Assembly: GCF_014252955.1 (NCBI RefSeq)
Contig: NZ_JACMIA010000001.1
Coordinates: 4,340,001-4,404,000 of the forward strand
DNA length: 64,000 nucleotides
Direction of reading: 5' to 3'
Source: Stappia sp. 28M-7
GTDB taxonomy: Bacteria > Pseudomonadota > Alphaproteobacteria > Rhizobiales > Stappiaceae
Made by a program: the position numbers and the translations under genes
Shown here: positions 19,435 through 30,539 of the stretch, one piece after another
Position numbering within the stretch: position 1 is the first letter of the stretch
How the letters are laid out: each line of letters opens with the position of its first letter
The notes under the pieces: model-generated
What the model was told of the DNA's origin: nothing
Database searches by the model: none
Seen by the model: the letters and a program-made list of their open reading frames with translations, nothing else

Positions 19435-19650
19435 TCAGATGTTGGAGATGGCGGAGGCGACCACCGCGAACACATCGTCTCCCAGCACCCCCTGGATGCT
19501 CAGCAGCGCTCCGATGATCGCAAAGGAGACGAGCCCCATGATGAGGCCGTATTCGATTGCGGTGGCGCCCGCCTCGTCGCGGCGCATGGTGCCCGCGAGG
19601 TCGGCGAACTGGTCGCTACGATCGCGCAACTTGTCGAACTGTCCGTGCAT
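19435..19650 (-). CDS. Flp/Fap-type type IVb pilin
   Basis: This 71-residue prepilin has a short charged leader ending in glycine, then ATAIEYGLIMGLVSFAII, the classic Flp sequence. TadV-type peptidase should cut between G28 and A29, and the hydrophobic helix forms the pilus core. No tad/cpa assembly genes lie in this window, so this is an orphan copy or depends on a locus elsewhere. It follows mutT by 55 bp on the same strand and may have its own promoter. Confidence 0.92.
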   Translation of the reverse strand: MHGQFDKLRDRSDQFADLAGTMRRDEAGATAIEYGLIMGLVSFAIIGALLSIQGVLGDDVFAVVASAISNI

Positions 19651-19705
19651 CTGCCGCGTCCCGTGCTGACTGCGTCAACGGTGGCGGCTGCGGATCTTCC
19701 GCTTG

Positions 19706-20104
19706 TCAGGCCAGATCGATCAGATGCGGGATCAGGGGTTCGTCCGCCGGCGGCATCGGATAGTCCCGAAGCCTCACCGCTCTCACCCACTTGATCGCCT
19801 GACCTTCCCGGCCCGCCACCGTGCCCGACCATCGTCGGCATACGAAAAGTGGCATCAGCAGGTGAAATTCCTCATAAGCGAAACTGGCGAATGTGAGAGG
19901 TGCGAGGCACTCTTTCTTAACCGTGATACCGAGCTCTTCCGCCAATTCGCGGATGAGCGCTTCCTCCGGACGCTCGCCCGGCTCGACCTTGCCGCCGGGA
20001 AATTCCCACAAGCCGGCCATCGCCTTGCCCTCGGGTCGCTGGGCGATCAGAACGCGGTTGTCGGCATCGAGCAGCGCGCAGGCCGCGACAAGCAAAAGTT
20101 TCAT
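19706..20104 (-). CDS. mutT: 8-oxo-dGTP diphosphatase MutT-type Nudix hydrolase
   Basis: This 132-residue Nudix enzyme removes oxidised nucleotides such as 8-oxo-dGTP before they enter DNA. The Nudix box lies at about 37-60: GGKVEPGERPEEA then IRELAEELGI, with every catalytic Glu present. The N-terminus MKLLLVAACALLDADNRVLIAQRPEG is typical of MutT. Its ATG overlaps the stop of the upstream GNAT gene by four bases, so the genes are translationally coupled. Confidence 0.93.
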   Translation of the reverse strand: MKLLLVAACALLDADNRVLIAQRPEGKAMAGLWEFPGGKVEPGERPEEALIRELAEELGITVKKECLAPLTFASFAYEEFHLLMPLFVCRRWSGTVAGREGQAIKWVRAVRLRDYPMPPADEPLIPHLIDLA

Positions 20105-20961
20105 CCGTTTCCCCGTTCCGTTTCGGGACGCTGCCGCAAGGTTTTGCTCACCATGCCGGACGCTTCCTGCGGCACGCGGTAGTGATAGCCGTAGCCGTGA
20201 CGAAAGCCCATCCGCCGATAGAGCGCTCGCGCCGGCTCGTTTTCCGCCGTCACCTGGAGCCAGGACAGCCGGCAGCCGCGCGCCGCGCCCTCGGCAAGGC
20301 AGCGGGCAACGAGCCGGGCGCCAAGCCCCTGGCGGCGGGCTTCCGGCCGCACCGCCAGATCGTAGATGCCGAGCATGCCGCGCTCGGCAACCGCCAGCAC
20401 CACGCCGAGCGGTGCCCCGGTCTCGTCCTCGGCAAGGAAGGTCAGCCGCGCGACCGCGACCCGGCCCAGTGCATCGGACAGCCGTTGCAGGGCGGCGCCC
20501 GTCGCCGCCTCCGCCCGCGTGCCGCCGATCGTGCCGAAGGCGGTGATGAAGGCATCGAGATCGACGGGCCGGATGCCGTCGGCTCCCTCCCCCGCATCGA
20601 TGCCGGCCGGTAAAGCGTCCTGATCGCGCACCCAAACATCCGCATCGCCCGCGCGCGTCCAGCCCTCGCTGTCGGCGATCTCCGCAAGTGCCAGTGGCGT
20701 CAGGGGCGTATGGCGCAGATGGAACGGCACGCCGTTGCGGGCATAGAGCACCTGCATTTCGGCAAGCCGGTGCCGCGCCTCCCTCCCGTCGAGCGGGTCC
20801 ATCACGTTGAGCGAGTTCACCCGCCGGGCCGGATTGCCGGGAGAAAGCCGTGCCACCCAGGCCCCGTCGACAACGCTGCGCTCGCTCGGGAAGCCGTTGA
20901 GATTGGCTTCCTCGAGCGCCTTGAGCCTTGCAAGGTCCAGCGAAGGGGCGTCACCCGGCAT
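20101..20961 (-). CDS. GNAT family N-acetyltransferase
   Basis: This 286-residue protein has the GNAT acetyl-CoA motif RPEARRQGLGARLV in its last third, followed by ENEPARALYRRMGF, the usual end of the fold. The N-terminal half (starting LDLARLKALEEANLNGFPS) is a degenerate GNAT-like half, so it may be a tandem GNAT. The acceptor is unknown. It sits 14 bp after argJ and overlaps mutT, an arrangement I recall as common in Rhizobiales. The start at 20961 excludes an open frame running back over argJ. Confidence 0.9.
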   Translation of the reverse strand: MPGDAPSLDLARLKALEEANLNGFPSERSVVDGAWVARLSPGNPARRVNSLNVMDPLDGREARHRLAEMQVLYARNGVPFHLRHTPLTPLALAEIADSEGWTRAGDADVWVRDQDALPAGIDAGEGADGIRPVDLDAFITAFGTIGGTRAEAATGAALQRLSDALGRVAVARLTFLAEDETGAPLGVVLAVAERGMLGIYDLAVRPEARRQGLGARLVARCLAEGAARGCRLSWLQVTAENEPARALYRRMGFRHGYGYHYRVPQEASGMVSKTLRQRPETERGNG

Positions 20962-20975
20962 GCCAGGCGTCCGCC

Positions 20976-22208
20976 TCAGGACCGGTAGTCGCCGTTGATC
21001 GCGACATATTCCTTGGTGAGATCGCAGGTCCAGACCGTGGCCTCGCCCTCGCCCAGACCCAGATCGACGCGGATCGCGATCTCCTCCTCGCGCATGGCGG
21101 CGGAGGCAGCGTCTTCCGAGTAGCCCGGGTCGCGCTCGCCGTCGACGGCCACGCGCACATCGCCGAACCAGATCGCCAGCCGGTCGCGGTCGGCCGGCTC
21201 GCCGGCCTTGCCCACCGCCATGACGATGCGGCCCCAGTTGGCGTCCTCGCCGGCGATTGCGGTCTTCACCAGCGGCGAATTGGCGATGGAAAAACCGATG
21301 CGCTTGGCCGAGGCGTCGCTTTCCGCCCCCGTCACGGTGACGGAGACGAACTTGCGTGCGCCCTCGCCGTCCTTGACGATCCAGTGCGCGAGTTCGCGCA
21401 TCAGCTCGCCGAGCGCCTGGCGGAAACCGGCAAGCCGGGGATCGTCCGCCCGCTCGACCCGCTCGCCGCCGGCCTTTCCGGTCGCGAACAGCAGCACGGT
21501 GTCGGAGGTGGAGGTGTCGCCGTCGATGGTGATGGCGTTGAAGGTGCCCCCGACCTGCTCCGACAGGAGCTCCTGCAGGACGGGCGCGGCAATCGGCGCA
21601 TCGGTGAAGAGGAAGGAGAGCATCGTCGCCATGTCGGGGGCGATCATGCCCGCGCCCTTGGCGATGCCGTTGAGCGTGACGGTCTGGCCGCCGAGATCGA
21701 CGCTGCGCGAGGCAGCCTTGGGGAACGTGTCCGTCGTCATGATGGCGCGCGCCGCGCCCTGCCAGTCGCCGGCTTCCGCATCGCTGACCAGCGCGTCGAC
21801 GACGCCGGCGAACTTCTCCGCCGGCAGCGGCTCGCCGATCACGCCGGTGGAGGCGAGGAACACCTCGCCCATGGCGCAGCCGGCGGCTTCTGCCACATAG
21901 CGGGCCGAAAGCTCCGTCGCTTCGCGGCCCTTGCGTCCGGTGAACGCGTTGGCATTGCCGGAATTGACCAGGAGCGCGCGGGCGCGGCCGCCGGCGAGAT
22001 TGTCGCGGCACCAGTCGACCGCGGCCGACGGGCAGCGCGACTTGGTGAACACGCCGGCGACATCCGCGCCCTCGTCGAGCAGCACCATCAGGACGTCGGT
22101 GCGGCCCTTGTACTTGATCCCGGCCTGCGCCGTTGCGAAGCGCACGCCGGCGACAGCGGGCAGCGCCGGATAGGATTTCGGGGCGAGCGGCGAGACGGCC
22201 GTGGACAT
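20976..22208 (-). CDS. argJ: bifunctional ornithine acetyltransferase / N-acetylglutamate synthase ArgJ
   Basis: ArgJ transfers the acetyl group from N-acetylornithine to glutamate, recycling acetate in arginine synthesis. The 410-residue precursor cuts itself before a threonine; the site is STGVIGEP with the catalytic T121 present, so alpha and beta chains should form. The C-terminus ends [15 protein letters not shown] as expected. It is the first gene of the leftward argJ-GNAT-mutT run. Confidence 0.97.
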   Translation of the reverse strand: MSTAVSPLAPKSYPALPAVAGVRFATAQAGIKYKGRTDVLMVLLDEGADVAGVFTKSRCPSAAVDWCRDNLAGGRARALLVNSGNANAFTGRKGREATELSARYVAEAAGCAMGEVFLASTGVIGEPLPAEKFAGVVDALVSDAEAGDWQGAARAIMTTDTFPKAASRSVDLGGQTVTLNGIAKGAGMIAPDMATMLSFLFTDAPIAAPVLQELLSEQVGGTFNAITIDGDTSTSDTVLLFATGKAGGERVERADDPRLAGFRQALGELMRELAHWIVKDGEGARKFVSVTVTGAESDASAKRIGFSIANSPLVKTAIAGEDANWGRIVMAVGKAGEPADRDRLAIWFGDVRVAVDGERDPGYSEDAASAAMREEEIAIRVDLGLGEGEATVWTCDLTKEYVAINGDYRS

Positions 22209-22281
22209 CGGTCACTCCCATGAAAAGCGGGCCGGAAAGACTGTCGCGAGCCTTGCCCCATCGCTACCGCTCGCGCAAGCC

Positions 22282-22590
22282 CTATCCTGCCGACGGCTTG
22301 CGAACCGGGTGGAGGAAGGCGGAAAAGCGCCGGTGCAGGAAGGGGATGAGCCCCCAGACCATGGTCACGACCACGACCGGAACGATCACCAGCGTCTGCT
22401 GCCAGAACGTCCAGCCGCGGGTCAGCGGCGCGACCAGATAGAGCAGCGCCGTCACCAGCGGATAGACGCCGGCAAAGACCAGCACAGCAAAGCGGGGGCG
22501 CGACAGGATGCGCGGCGCGATGGCCGCAGCGTCTGACGCGCCCGCAGCAGGCGACTGGGGAGAAAGGGCGGAAGCAAGCGGTGTGGACAT
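22282..22590 (-). CDS. small two-helix membrane protein
   Basis: This 102-residue protein has an Ala/Ser-rich cytosolic start and two membrane segments (about residues 35-56 and 66-88), ending in a basic tail. From memory it resembles the membrane portion of membrane-anchored antibiotic-biosynthesis-monooxygenase proteins, without the enzymatic domain; this is inference. The start at 22590 has AGGAGA upstream; an in-frame ATG at 22623 is less likely. It is divergent from a TetR gene, and a promoter (TTGACT, 19 bp, GATAAT) reading toward it overlaps the TetR operators. Confidence 0.78.
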   Translation of the reverse strand: MSTPLASALSPQSPAAGASDAAAIAPRILSRPRFAVLVFAGVYPLVTALLYLVAPLTRGWTFWQQTLVIVPVVVVTMVWGLIPFLHRRFSAFLHPVRKPSAG

Positions 22591-22708
22591 CGGGCAGGTC
22601 TCCTGGTTCGCGGGCCCTCGCAATGAGCCGCCCGGCCGGAACGGTCCGGAGAAGGCAGCTCCGTCGCCGGGGCAGGCGGGCAGCCCCCCCGCGATCGGCT
22701 AGAATATA

Positions 22709-22730
22709 CGAAACGACCCGTTTCGTTTCG
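22709..22730. promoter_or_regulatory. TetR-type operator, copy 1
   Basis: This 22-bp inverted repeat has arms CGAAACG and CGTTTCG separated by eight bases (ACCCGTTT). A near-identical copy lies 28 bp to the right. Both sit in the divergent region between the TetR gene and the small membrane protein gene. Confidence 0.72.
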
Positions 22731-22731
22731 C

Positions 22732-22762
22732 ATTATCTAAACGGGCCGTTTCGTTTAGTCAA
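22732..22762 (-). promoter_or_regulatory. promoter of the small membrane protein gene, overlapping operator 2
   Basis: On the minus strand TTGACT (22757-22762) and GATAAT (22732-22737) form a sigma-70-like promoter with a long 19-bp spacer. Operator copy 2 fills the spacer, so bound repressor would exclude RNA polymerase. Confidence 0.55.
22737..22758. promoter_or_regulatory. TetR-type operator, copy 2
   Basis: The arms CTAAACG and CGTTTAG flank GGCCGTTT. The outer base changes in each arm keep the symmetry relative to copy 1, which argues for selection on protein binding. Confidence 0.72.
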
Positions 22763-22867
22763 GCCCTGTGCTAAGGCTCAAATCAACAAGAGAGCCGCAT
22801 GACCAGCGCGCCTTTTCGAGGCGCCGCCAGGACGGCGGGCGAATGACGGGACGCTTGAGGAAACCGG

Positions 22868-23533
22868 ATGGGGGATCACGACATGACGGACGACGAGGCG
22901 AAGGGCGCCGCCGGGACCCGCGCCGGCGACGCATCGCCCCCTGCCCGCCCCTCGACCGGAGCACGGCGCAATCCGGCGAGCGCCGATGCGATCCGCCAGG
23001 CCGCCGCCGACATTCTCGCGGAAGAGGGCTATGCGCGCTTTTCCATCGAGGCGGTCGCCCGCCGGGCGCGGGCCGGCAAGCCGACGATCTATCGCTGGTG
23101 GCCGAGCAAGGCGGCCCTGCTGCTCGACGTCTATCACCGCCAGAAGCACGGTGTCGTCGCGCCCGACACGGGCGATCTGGTGGAAGACCTGACCGCCTTT
23201 CTCGACTCGCTCTTCCGTCACTGGCGCGATACGCCGACGGGTCCGGTCTTCCGCTCGGTCATCGCCGAGGCCCAGAGCGAGGAAAGCGCCGCCGAGGCGC
23301 TCGGCGCCTATATGGAAGAGCGCTTCGCCCATTCCGCGCAGATGATCGAGCGCGCCCGCCAGCGCGGCGAGATCGGCGCCCATGTCGACCCGCGCCTCGC
23401 CATCGAGCTGGTGGTCAGCTTCGCCTGGTGCCGACTGCTGACCGGGCGGCTGGATATGGAAACGGCCGCCCTGAGGGCGGCCGTCTGCCTGTTCGTGGAA
23501 GGTTGGCGCGCGGCACCGGCAAGGCCGGCCTGA
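22868..23533 (+). CDS. TetR/AcrR family transcriptional regulator
   Basis: This 221-residue regulator has an N-terminal helix-turn-helix (about residues 38-85) reading IRQAAADILAEEGYARFS then ARAGKPTIYRWWPSKAALL, typical of TetR with a C-terminal ligand pocket. It belongs to the group ending in a TetR_C_11-like domain (GPVFRSVIAEAQ), also from memory. The ATG at 22868 follows GAGGA. The twin operators upstream suggest autoregulation and control of the divergent membrane protein. It ends 13 bp before the convergent parvulin gene. Confidence 0.93.
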   Translation: MGDHDMTDDEAKGAAGTRAGDASPPARPSTGARRNPASADAIRQAAADILAEEGYARFSIEAVARRARAGKPTIYRWWPSKAALLLDVYHRQKHGVVAPDTGDLVEDLTAFLDSLFRHWRDTPTGPVFRSVIAEAQSEESAAEALGAYMEERFAHSAQMIERARQRGEIGAHVDPRLAIELVVSFAWCRLLTGRLDMETAALRAAVCLFVEGWRAAPARPA

Positions 23534-23546
23534 CGCCAGATCCGGC

Positions 23547-24422
23547 TTACTCGGCCTTCGGCGCCTCGGCCGGAGCCTCGCCGGCTTCGGCCGGGGCTTC
23601 CTCGGCCATCACCTCGATGGTGGTCTTGGCCTTCAGGTCTGCCAGCACCTCGGCATAGCGGGCGCGCAGCAGCTGCTGGCGCAGCTGGTCGCGCACATCG
23701 GCCAGCGCCGGCGCCGGCTGCTTGCGGGCCTCCTCGACCTTGATCACGTGCCAGCCGAACTGGGTCTCCACCGGCTCCTTGGTATAGGCGCCGACCTCAA
23801 GCGCGAAGGCCGCGTCCTCGAATTCCTTGACCATGCGGCCGCGGGTGAAATAGCCGAGGTCGCCGCCATTGGGGCCGGACGGACCGGTCGACTTGGCCTT
23901 CGCCACGTCCGCGAAATCGGCGCCGCCGTCGAGCTCGGCGATCACCGCCTCGGCCTCTTCCTTGGTCTTCACCAGGATGTGGCGGGCCTTGCGCTCGTCC
24001 TCGCCCTCGAAATTGGCGAATTCCTTGTCATAGGCTTCCTGCACCGCCTCGTCGGTGATCTTGCCCTCGATCTCGCGGGCGAGATAGGCGTTGCGCAGCG
24101 CGCGCATGGTCAGGAACTCGACCTGGCGCTTGAACGCCTCCTCGTCCTGAATGCCTGCTTCGCGCGCGGCATTGGCCAGGACATTCATGTCGACGACCAC
24201 ATCGGTCAGGATCTTGCGCCACTGGGTCGGCGGCACCTGGGAGAGCTGATCCGCGAAATCCTGCGAGGCAAAGGCGATGTCCGCCTCCGTCACTTCGGTG
24301 TCGCCGACCTTGGCGACCACGTCGCCCGGCTCCTGCGCCAGCGCGCCGGAAGTGGCCAGGCCGCCGGCCAGGAGCGCGGCAAGCGCGGTGCGGCGCGCCG
24401 TTGCGGCAAAAAAGCGTGTCAT
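23547..24422 (-). CDS. periplasmic parvulin-type peptidyl-prolyl isomerase
   Basis: This 291-residue exported foldase has a signal peptide of about 29 residues (cut near ALAQ). It continues with a helical chaperone region like SurA/PrsA and one rotamase domain (about 145-240) with ARHILVKTKEEAE, GDLGYFTRGRMVKEFEDAAF and FGWHVIKVEE. The tail is Ala/Glu/Pro-rich. It likely helps outer-membrane or periplasmic proteins fold. It is divergent from secA across 299 bp, a pairing that fits a secretion role. Confidence 0.93.
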   Translation of the reverse strand: MTRFFAATARRTALAALLAGGLATSGALAQEPGDVVAKVGDTEVTEADIAFASQDFADQLSQVPPTQWRKILTDVVVDMNVLANAAREAGIQDEEAFKRQVEFLTMRALRNAYLAREIEGKITDEAVQEAYDKEFANFEGEDERKARHILVKTKEEAEAVIAELDGGADFADVAKAKSTGPSGPNGGDLGYFTRGRMVKEFEDAAFALEVGAYTKEPVETQFGWHVIKVEEARKQPAPALADVRDQLRQQLLRARYAEVLADLKAKTTIEVMAEEAPAEAGEAPAEAPKAE

Positions 24423-24522
24423 GCTCTGTTTCCCTGTTATCTCGTGTTCTGGCGGGCGCCTCTACGGCAGTCCGCCTCTCGCCGGTCGCCCGTGCGCCCG
24501 CCGACAGACGGTTTGCGCGACG

Positions 24523-24551
24523 TTGACAACCTCCGGACCCCCTCTTATCTG
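24523..24551 (+). promoter_or_regulatory. secA promoter
   Basis: TTGACA at 24523-24528 and TATCTG at 24546-24551 are spaced by 17 bp, close to the sigma-70 consensus. Transcription would begin near 24558, giving a leader of about 165 bases before the secA ATG. Confidence 0.65.
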
Positions 24552-24553
24552 TC

Positions 24554-24583
24554 GAGCGTCCCCCTTGGAAGGGCTGGACGCTC
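24554..24583 (+). promoter_or_regulatory. 5' hairpin of the secA leader
   Basis: GAGCGTCC (24554-24561) pairs with GGACGCTC (24576-24583), with an inner CCCT/AGGG stem. It lies right at the predicted transcript start, where a hairpin could protect the mRNA or restrict its translation. Confidence 0.5.
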
Positions 24584-24721
24584 CCAGTCGAGCGTGCGTT
24601 CGTCTCGCCGCAATGCGGCGGTTGTGAGGCCTGCGCATGTCCGTACCGTCAATCCGATCTCCGGGTTGCTGCCAGGACAGGATGCCCCGGCGCGGCCTGA
24701 CCAAACGATAAGGACCGCCAC

Positions 24722-27499
<2,778 letters not shown>

Positions 27500-27534
27500 G
27501 GAACTCTGGCAAGGATCCGGATCGGAACGCTAGG

Positions 27535-27566
27535 AACGGCGGGCTGCTCGGCCCGCCGTTTTTTTA
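27535..27566 (+). terminator. secA terminator
   Basis: A perfect 10-bp stem (AACGGCGGGC at 27535-27544 with its complement at 27551-27560) and six-base loop are followed by a run of T residues. Confidence 0.9.
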
Positions 27567-27592
27567 TCCAAGGCAGGTCCTGGAGGTGAGGC

Positions 27593-28774
27593 GTGAGAAC
27601 CAATTCGACGCTTGAGGCAATCGAGGACTGGCTGATCCGCGAGGCGCTCGGCCAGCCGGACATCGGCGAGATGTTCTCCGGTTTCTGCGAACGTCTCGTC
27701 GCCGCCGGCATCCCGGTCGAGCGGGCCATGCTCACCTGGGCGACCCTGCATCCGCTCGTCGAGGCCGAATCGGTTCTGTGGCGGACCGGCCTGGAAGCGC
27801 AGCTCGCGCAATATCGCCACGACGCGGAAGAAACCGACGACTGGCTGCGCAGTCCCATCCGCGCGGTTCTGGAAGGGCGCGAAACGCGCCTGCGCCGCAA
27901 TCTGGCCGGCGCCAACGCCGCCGGCGACTTCCCCATCCTGGCGACGCTGAAGGCGGAGGGCTTCACCGACTATCTGGTGCTGTCCACCCCGTTCGAGCTG
28001 CCGACCTCGAAGGACTTCGGTCCCTCCGGCATGATCGTCACCTGGGCAACGCGCGCGGAAGGCGGCTTTTCCGACGAGGCGGCGGAGGGGCTCGACTACC
28101 TGCAGATCCGTCTGGCGCTGGCCTGCCGGGCAACCATCCAGTCGCGGATCGCCCGCACCCTGGCCGAGACCTATCTCGGCGCGCGCGCCGGATCCCGGGT
28201 TCTGTCCGGGCTGATCCGCCACGGCGACGGCGAACGCCTCGACGCGGTGATCTTCTATTCCGACCTGCGCGGCTCCACCGCCCTTGCCGACCGGCTGGCG
28301 CCGGACGTCTACATGACGCATCTCAACGCCTATTTTGACGCAACGGCCCGCACGGTGATGGCGCATGGCGGCGAGGTGCTGGACTTCATCGGCGACGCGG
28401 TGCTCGCGGTCTTTCCCATCGAGGCGGGCGGGTTCGACGCCGCCGCGACCCGTGCTCTCCAGGCTGCCGATGCGGTCCTGGCGCGGCTGGAGCAGGCGCA
28501 GGCCGCCACCGAACACCCGCTCCTGTGCGGCATCGCCCTTTCCTCCGGCGACGTGATGTTCGGCAATATCGGCATTCCCGAACGGCTGACCTTCTCGGTC
28601 ATCGGCCGCACGGTGAACGCTGCCGCGCGCATCGAGGCGATGACGAAGACGCTCGGGCGGCCTCTTCTGGTCACCGCCGATATCGCCGCCCGCGCGCCCG
28701 GCGCCTTTACCCCGCTCGGCAGCTTTCGGCTTGCCGGCTTCGGCGAGGAAGTGGAGCTGCACGCCCCCGCATAA
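27593..28774 (+). CDS. class III nucleotide cyclase domain protein with unusual substrate residues
   Basis: This 393-residue cytosolic protein has a class III cyclase domain at about 205-390. The metal aspartates are D224 (FYSDLRGST) and D268 (DFIGDAV), and the transition-state N342 and R346 (VNAAAR) are present. The usual adenine-selecting Lys is replaced by D264 and the usual Asp by R339, a reversed charge pair, so the nucleotide cannot be predicted. The N-terminal 200 residues are a GAF-like input region seen in many rhizobial cyclases. The start is GTG with GGAGGTGAG upstream. It lies just after the secA terminator and probably has its own promoter. Confidence 0.9.
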   Translation: MRTNSTLEAIEDWLIREALGQPDIGEMFSGFCERLVAAGIPVERAMLTWATLHPLVEAESVLWRTGLEAQLAQYRHDAEETDDWLRSPIRAVLEGRETRLRRNLAGANAAGDFPILATLKAEGFTDYLVLSTPFELPTSKDFGPSGMIVTWATRAEGGFSDEAAEGLDYLQIRLALACRATIQSRIARTLAETYLGARAGSRVLSGLIRHGDGERLDAVIFYSDLRGSTALADRLAPDVYMTHLNAYFDATARTVMAHGGEVLDFIGDAVLAVFPIEAGGFDAAATRALQAADAVLARLEQAQAATEHPLLCGIALSSGDVMFGNIGIPERLTFSVIGRTVNAAARIEAMTKTLGRPLLVTADIAARAPGAFTPLGSFRLAGFGEEVELHAPA

Positions 28775-28810
28775 GAGAAAGGGCGCCGGACCTTACGGTC
28801 GCGGCGCCCC
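28774..28810 (-). terminator. terminator of the L,D-transpeptidase gene
   Basis: On the minus strand GGGCGCCG-C-GACC pairs with GGTC-C-GGCGCCC around GTAA, followed by TTTCTCTT. It lies in the gap between the convergent cyclase and transpeptidase genes. Confidence 0.75.
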
Positions 28811-28853
28811 ATCAAAGACCTGTCGCAAGGTCGGCTTTGGCGGCGAACCCGCC

Positions 28854-29477
28854 TTACATCACCGTGACCTGCGCTCCAACGGACACCCGCTCGTAGAGAT
28901 CCTCGACATCCTCGTTGAGCATGCGGATGCAGCCCGACGAGACGGCCCGGCCGATCGACCAGTCCTCATTGGTGCCGTGGATGCGGTACTCGGTCGCCCC
29001 GAGATAGAGCGCGCGGGCACCCATCGGGTTCTTCGGGCCGCCGGGCATGAAGGCCGGCAGCTTGCGGCCGTTCTTGCGCTCGCGAACGATCATTTCCGGC
29101 GGCGGCGTCCAGCCCGGCCACTTGGCCTTGCGCGTCACCTTCTCGGTGCCCGACCAGGAAAAACCCTCGCGCCCGACGCCGATGCCGTACCGCACGGCCT
29201 TGCCGCCCGGCAGCACGTAGTAGAGATAGCGGTCGCTCGTATCGACGATCACCGAGCCCGGCTTCTTGTCGGTGCGATAGCGCACCTCGGTGCGCTTGTA
29301 CTTCTCGCGCACGATCTTGCCGGCGGCCTCCGGGGTGATCCGGTAGGTCTGCCAGCTCCGGCTCACCGGATCGTAGTAGCGCTCCGTCTGCGCCTTGGCA
29401 GCGGTGCCGCCCGCCACTACAGCCGCCAGAACCAGCCCGGCCAGTCCCGCGAAAACCCGTCCAGCAAAGATCCGCAT
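28854..29477 (-). CDS. L,D-transpeptidase (YkuD domain)
   Basis: This 207-residue exported enzyme would form 3-3 cross-links in peptidoglycan or attach proteins to it. A signal peptide ends near AKAQ (about residue 30). The YkuD domain (about 75-207) shows the active-site pattern HGTN (H167) and SSGCIRM (C183). It is a single-domain protein of the ErfK/YbiS kind. It is convergent with the cyclase gene and is followed by its own terminator. Confidence 0.94.
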   Translation of the reverse strand: MRIFAGRVFAGLAGLVLAAVVAGGTAAKAQTERYYDPVSRSWQTYRITPEAAGKIVREKYKRTEVRYRTDKKPGSVIVDTSDRYLYYVLPGGKAVRYGIGVGREGFSWSGTEKVTRKAKWPGWTPPPEMIVRERKNGRKLPAFMPGGPKNPMGARALYLGATEYRIHGTNEDWSIGRAVSSGCIRMLNEDVEDLYERVSVGAQVTVM

Positions 29478-29546
29478 GTCGCCTCCCCATGCCGGCAGGA
29501 CCGCGCCGCCGGCTGATTCGAACCCGGAGGAGAATTTACACGCCCC

Positions 29547-30476
29547 TCAGGCGCCGCGCTTCTGCTCATTGGCAAGCAGGGCAAGGACATCGGCGCGATG
29601 TGGCAGGGGGGCAACAGCGCCGAACCCGCACACCGCGAGCGCCGCCGCCGCATTGGCGTGGCGTGCCGCCGCCAGCCCGTCGCCGCCGGCCAGGAATTCG
29701 GCAAGGAACGCCCCGTCGAAGGCATCGCCCGCACCGGTCGCGTCCACCGCCTCGACCGGGTGCGGGGCGATCGTCTCGGTCCCTTCCGGCCCTGCATAGA
29801 GCACGCCCTTGTCGCCGAGCGTCAGCGCCACCCGTGCCGCGCCCTTCGCCCGGTAGTGGTCGGCGATCTCCTGCGGGCTCTCCAGCCCGGTCAGCTTGCG
29901 CGCATCGTCGAGACCGGGCAGCAGGATGTCGGCCATCGCCGCCGTCGCCTCGACCACCGCCCGTGCCCGCGCCAGCGGCCAAAGCGCCAGCCGCAGGTTG
30001 GTGTCGTAGGAGATCAGCCCGCCGGCCGCCTTCACTTCCTCGATGGCCGCGAACACCGTGTCGCAGGCGCTTGCCGAGATCGCCTGGCTGATCGCCGAGA
30101 TGTGCAGGATCCTGGCCTTGCGCAGCAGCTCGAGCGGCAGGTCCTCCGGGCGCATCAGGCTCGCCGCCGAACCGGCCCGGCGATAGGAGAACATGTGCCC
30201 GGTCGGCCCGTGCGTGACGAAGTAGATGCCCGTCGGTGCCTGCGCCATCCGCAGCACGCCGGTGGTGTCGACGCCCTCGCCCTGCCACAGCCCGTCGAAC
30301 AGGTCGCCGAACACGTCGCGCCCCGTCGCGCTGACATAGCCGACGCGCGCCCCCTGCCGGGCCGCGGCAATTGCCGCATTCGACGTGTCGCCGCCGAACC
30401 CTTGTACATAAGGCCCCCCCGGCGCCGTCTGGTTGAACTCGATCATCGGCTCGCCGAGGCAAAGAAGCTCGCTCAC
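29547..30476 (-). CDS. PfkB family sugar kinase, 2-keto-3-deoxygluconate kinase-like
   Basis: This 309-residue ribokinase-fold enzyme phosphorylates a sugar or sugar acid. The N-terminal GGDTSNAA motif, the YDTNLRLALWP segment (the pattern seen in KDG kinases) and the C-terminal DATGAGDAFDGAF with the catalytic Asp support KDG kinase as the best guess. No partner catabolic genes lie next to it, so the substrate is uncertain. The start is GTG at 30476 with GGGAG upstream. A promoter with a LacI-type half-site lies just before it. Confidence 0.85.
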   Translation of the reverse strand: MSELLCLGEPMIEFNQTAPGGPYVQGFGGDTSNAAIAAARQGARVGYVSATGRDVFGDLFDGLWQGEGVDTTGVLRMAQAPTGIYFVTHGPTGHMFSYRRAGSAASLMRPEDLPLELLRKARILHISAISQAISASACDTVFAAIEEVKAAGGLISYDTNLRLALWPLARARAVVEATAAMADILLPGLDDARKLTGLESPQEIADHYRAKGAARVALTLGDKGVLYAGPEGTETIAPHPVEAVDATGAGDAFDGAFLAEFLAGGDGLAAARHANAAAALAVCGFGAVAPLPHRADVLALLANEQKRGA

Positions 30477-30498
30477 TCTGGTGCGCTCCCGTCATTTC

Positions 30499-30539
30499 AA
30501 TCGATTTAAGTCCATGCGATGCGACCCCTCGTCTGTCAA
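30499..30539 (-). promoter_or_regulatory. possible promoter and LacI-like operator of the sugar kinase gene
   Basis: On the minus strand TTGACA (30534-30539) is followed after 17 bp by CATGGA, a weak -10. The 8-bp palindrome AATCGATT with a central CG (30499-30506) lies near the predicted start of transcription, a usual place for a LacI-family repressor. Confidence 0.4.

Noticed and set aside
22709-22758. Reading the repeats as a CRISPR array
   Set aside because: Only two copies with a six-base gap, each an inverted repeat between divergent genes; they fit operators.
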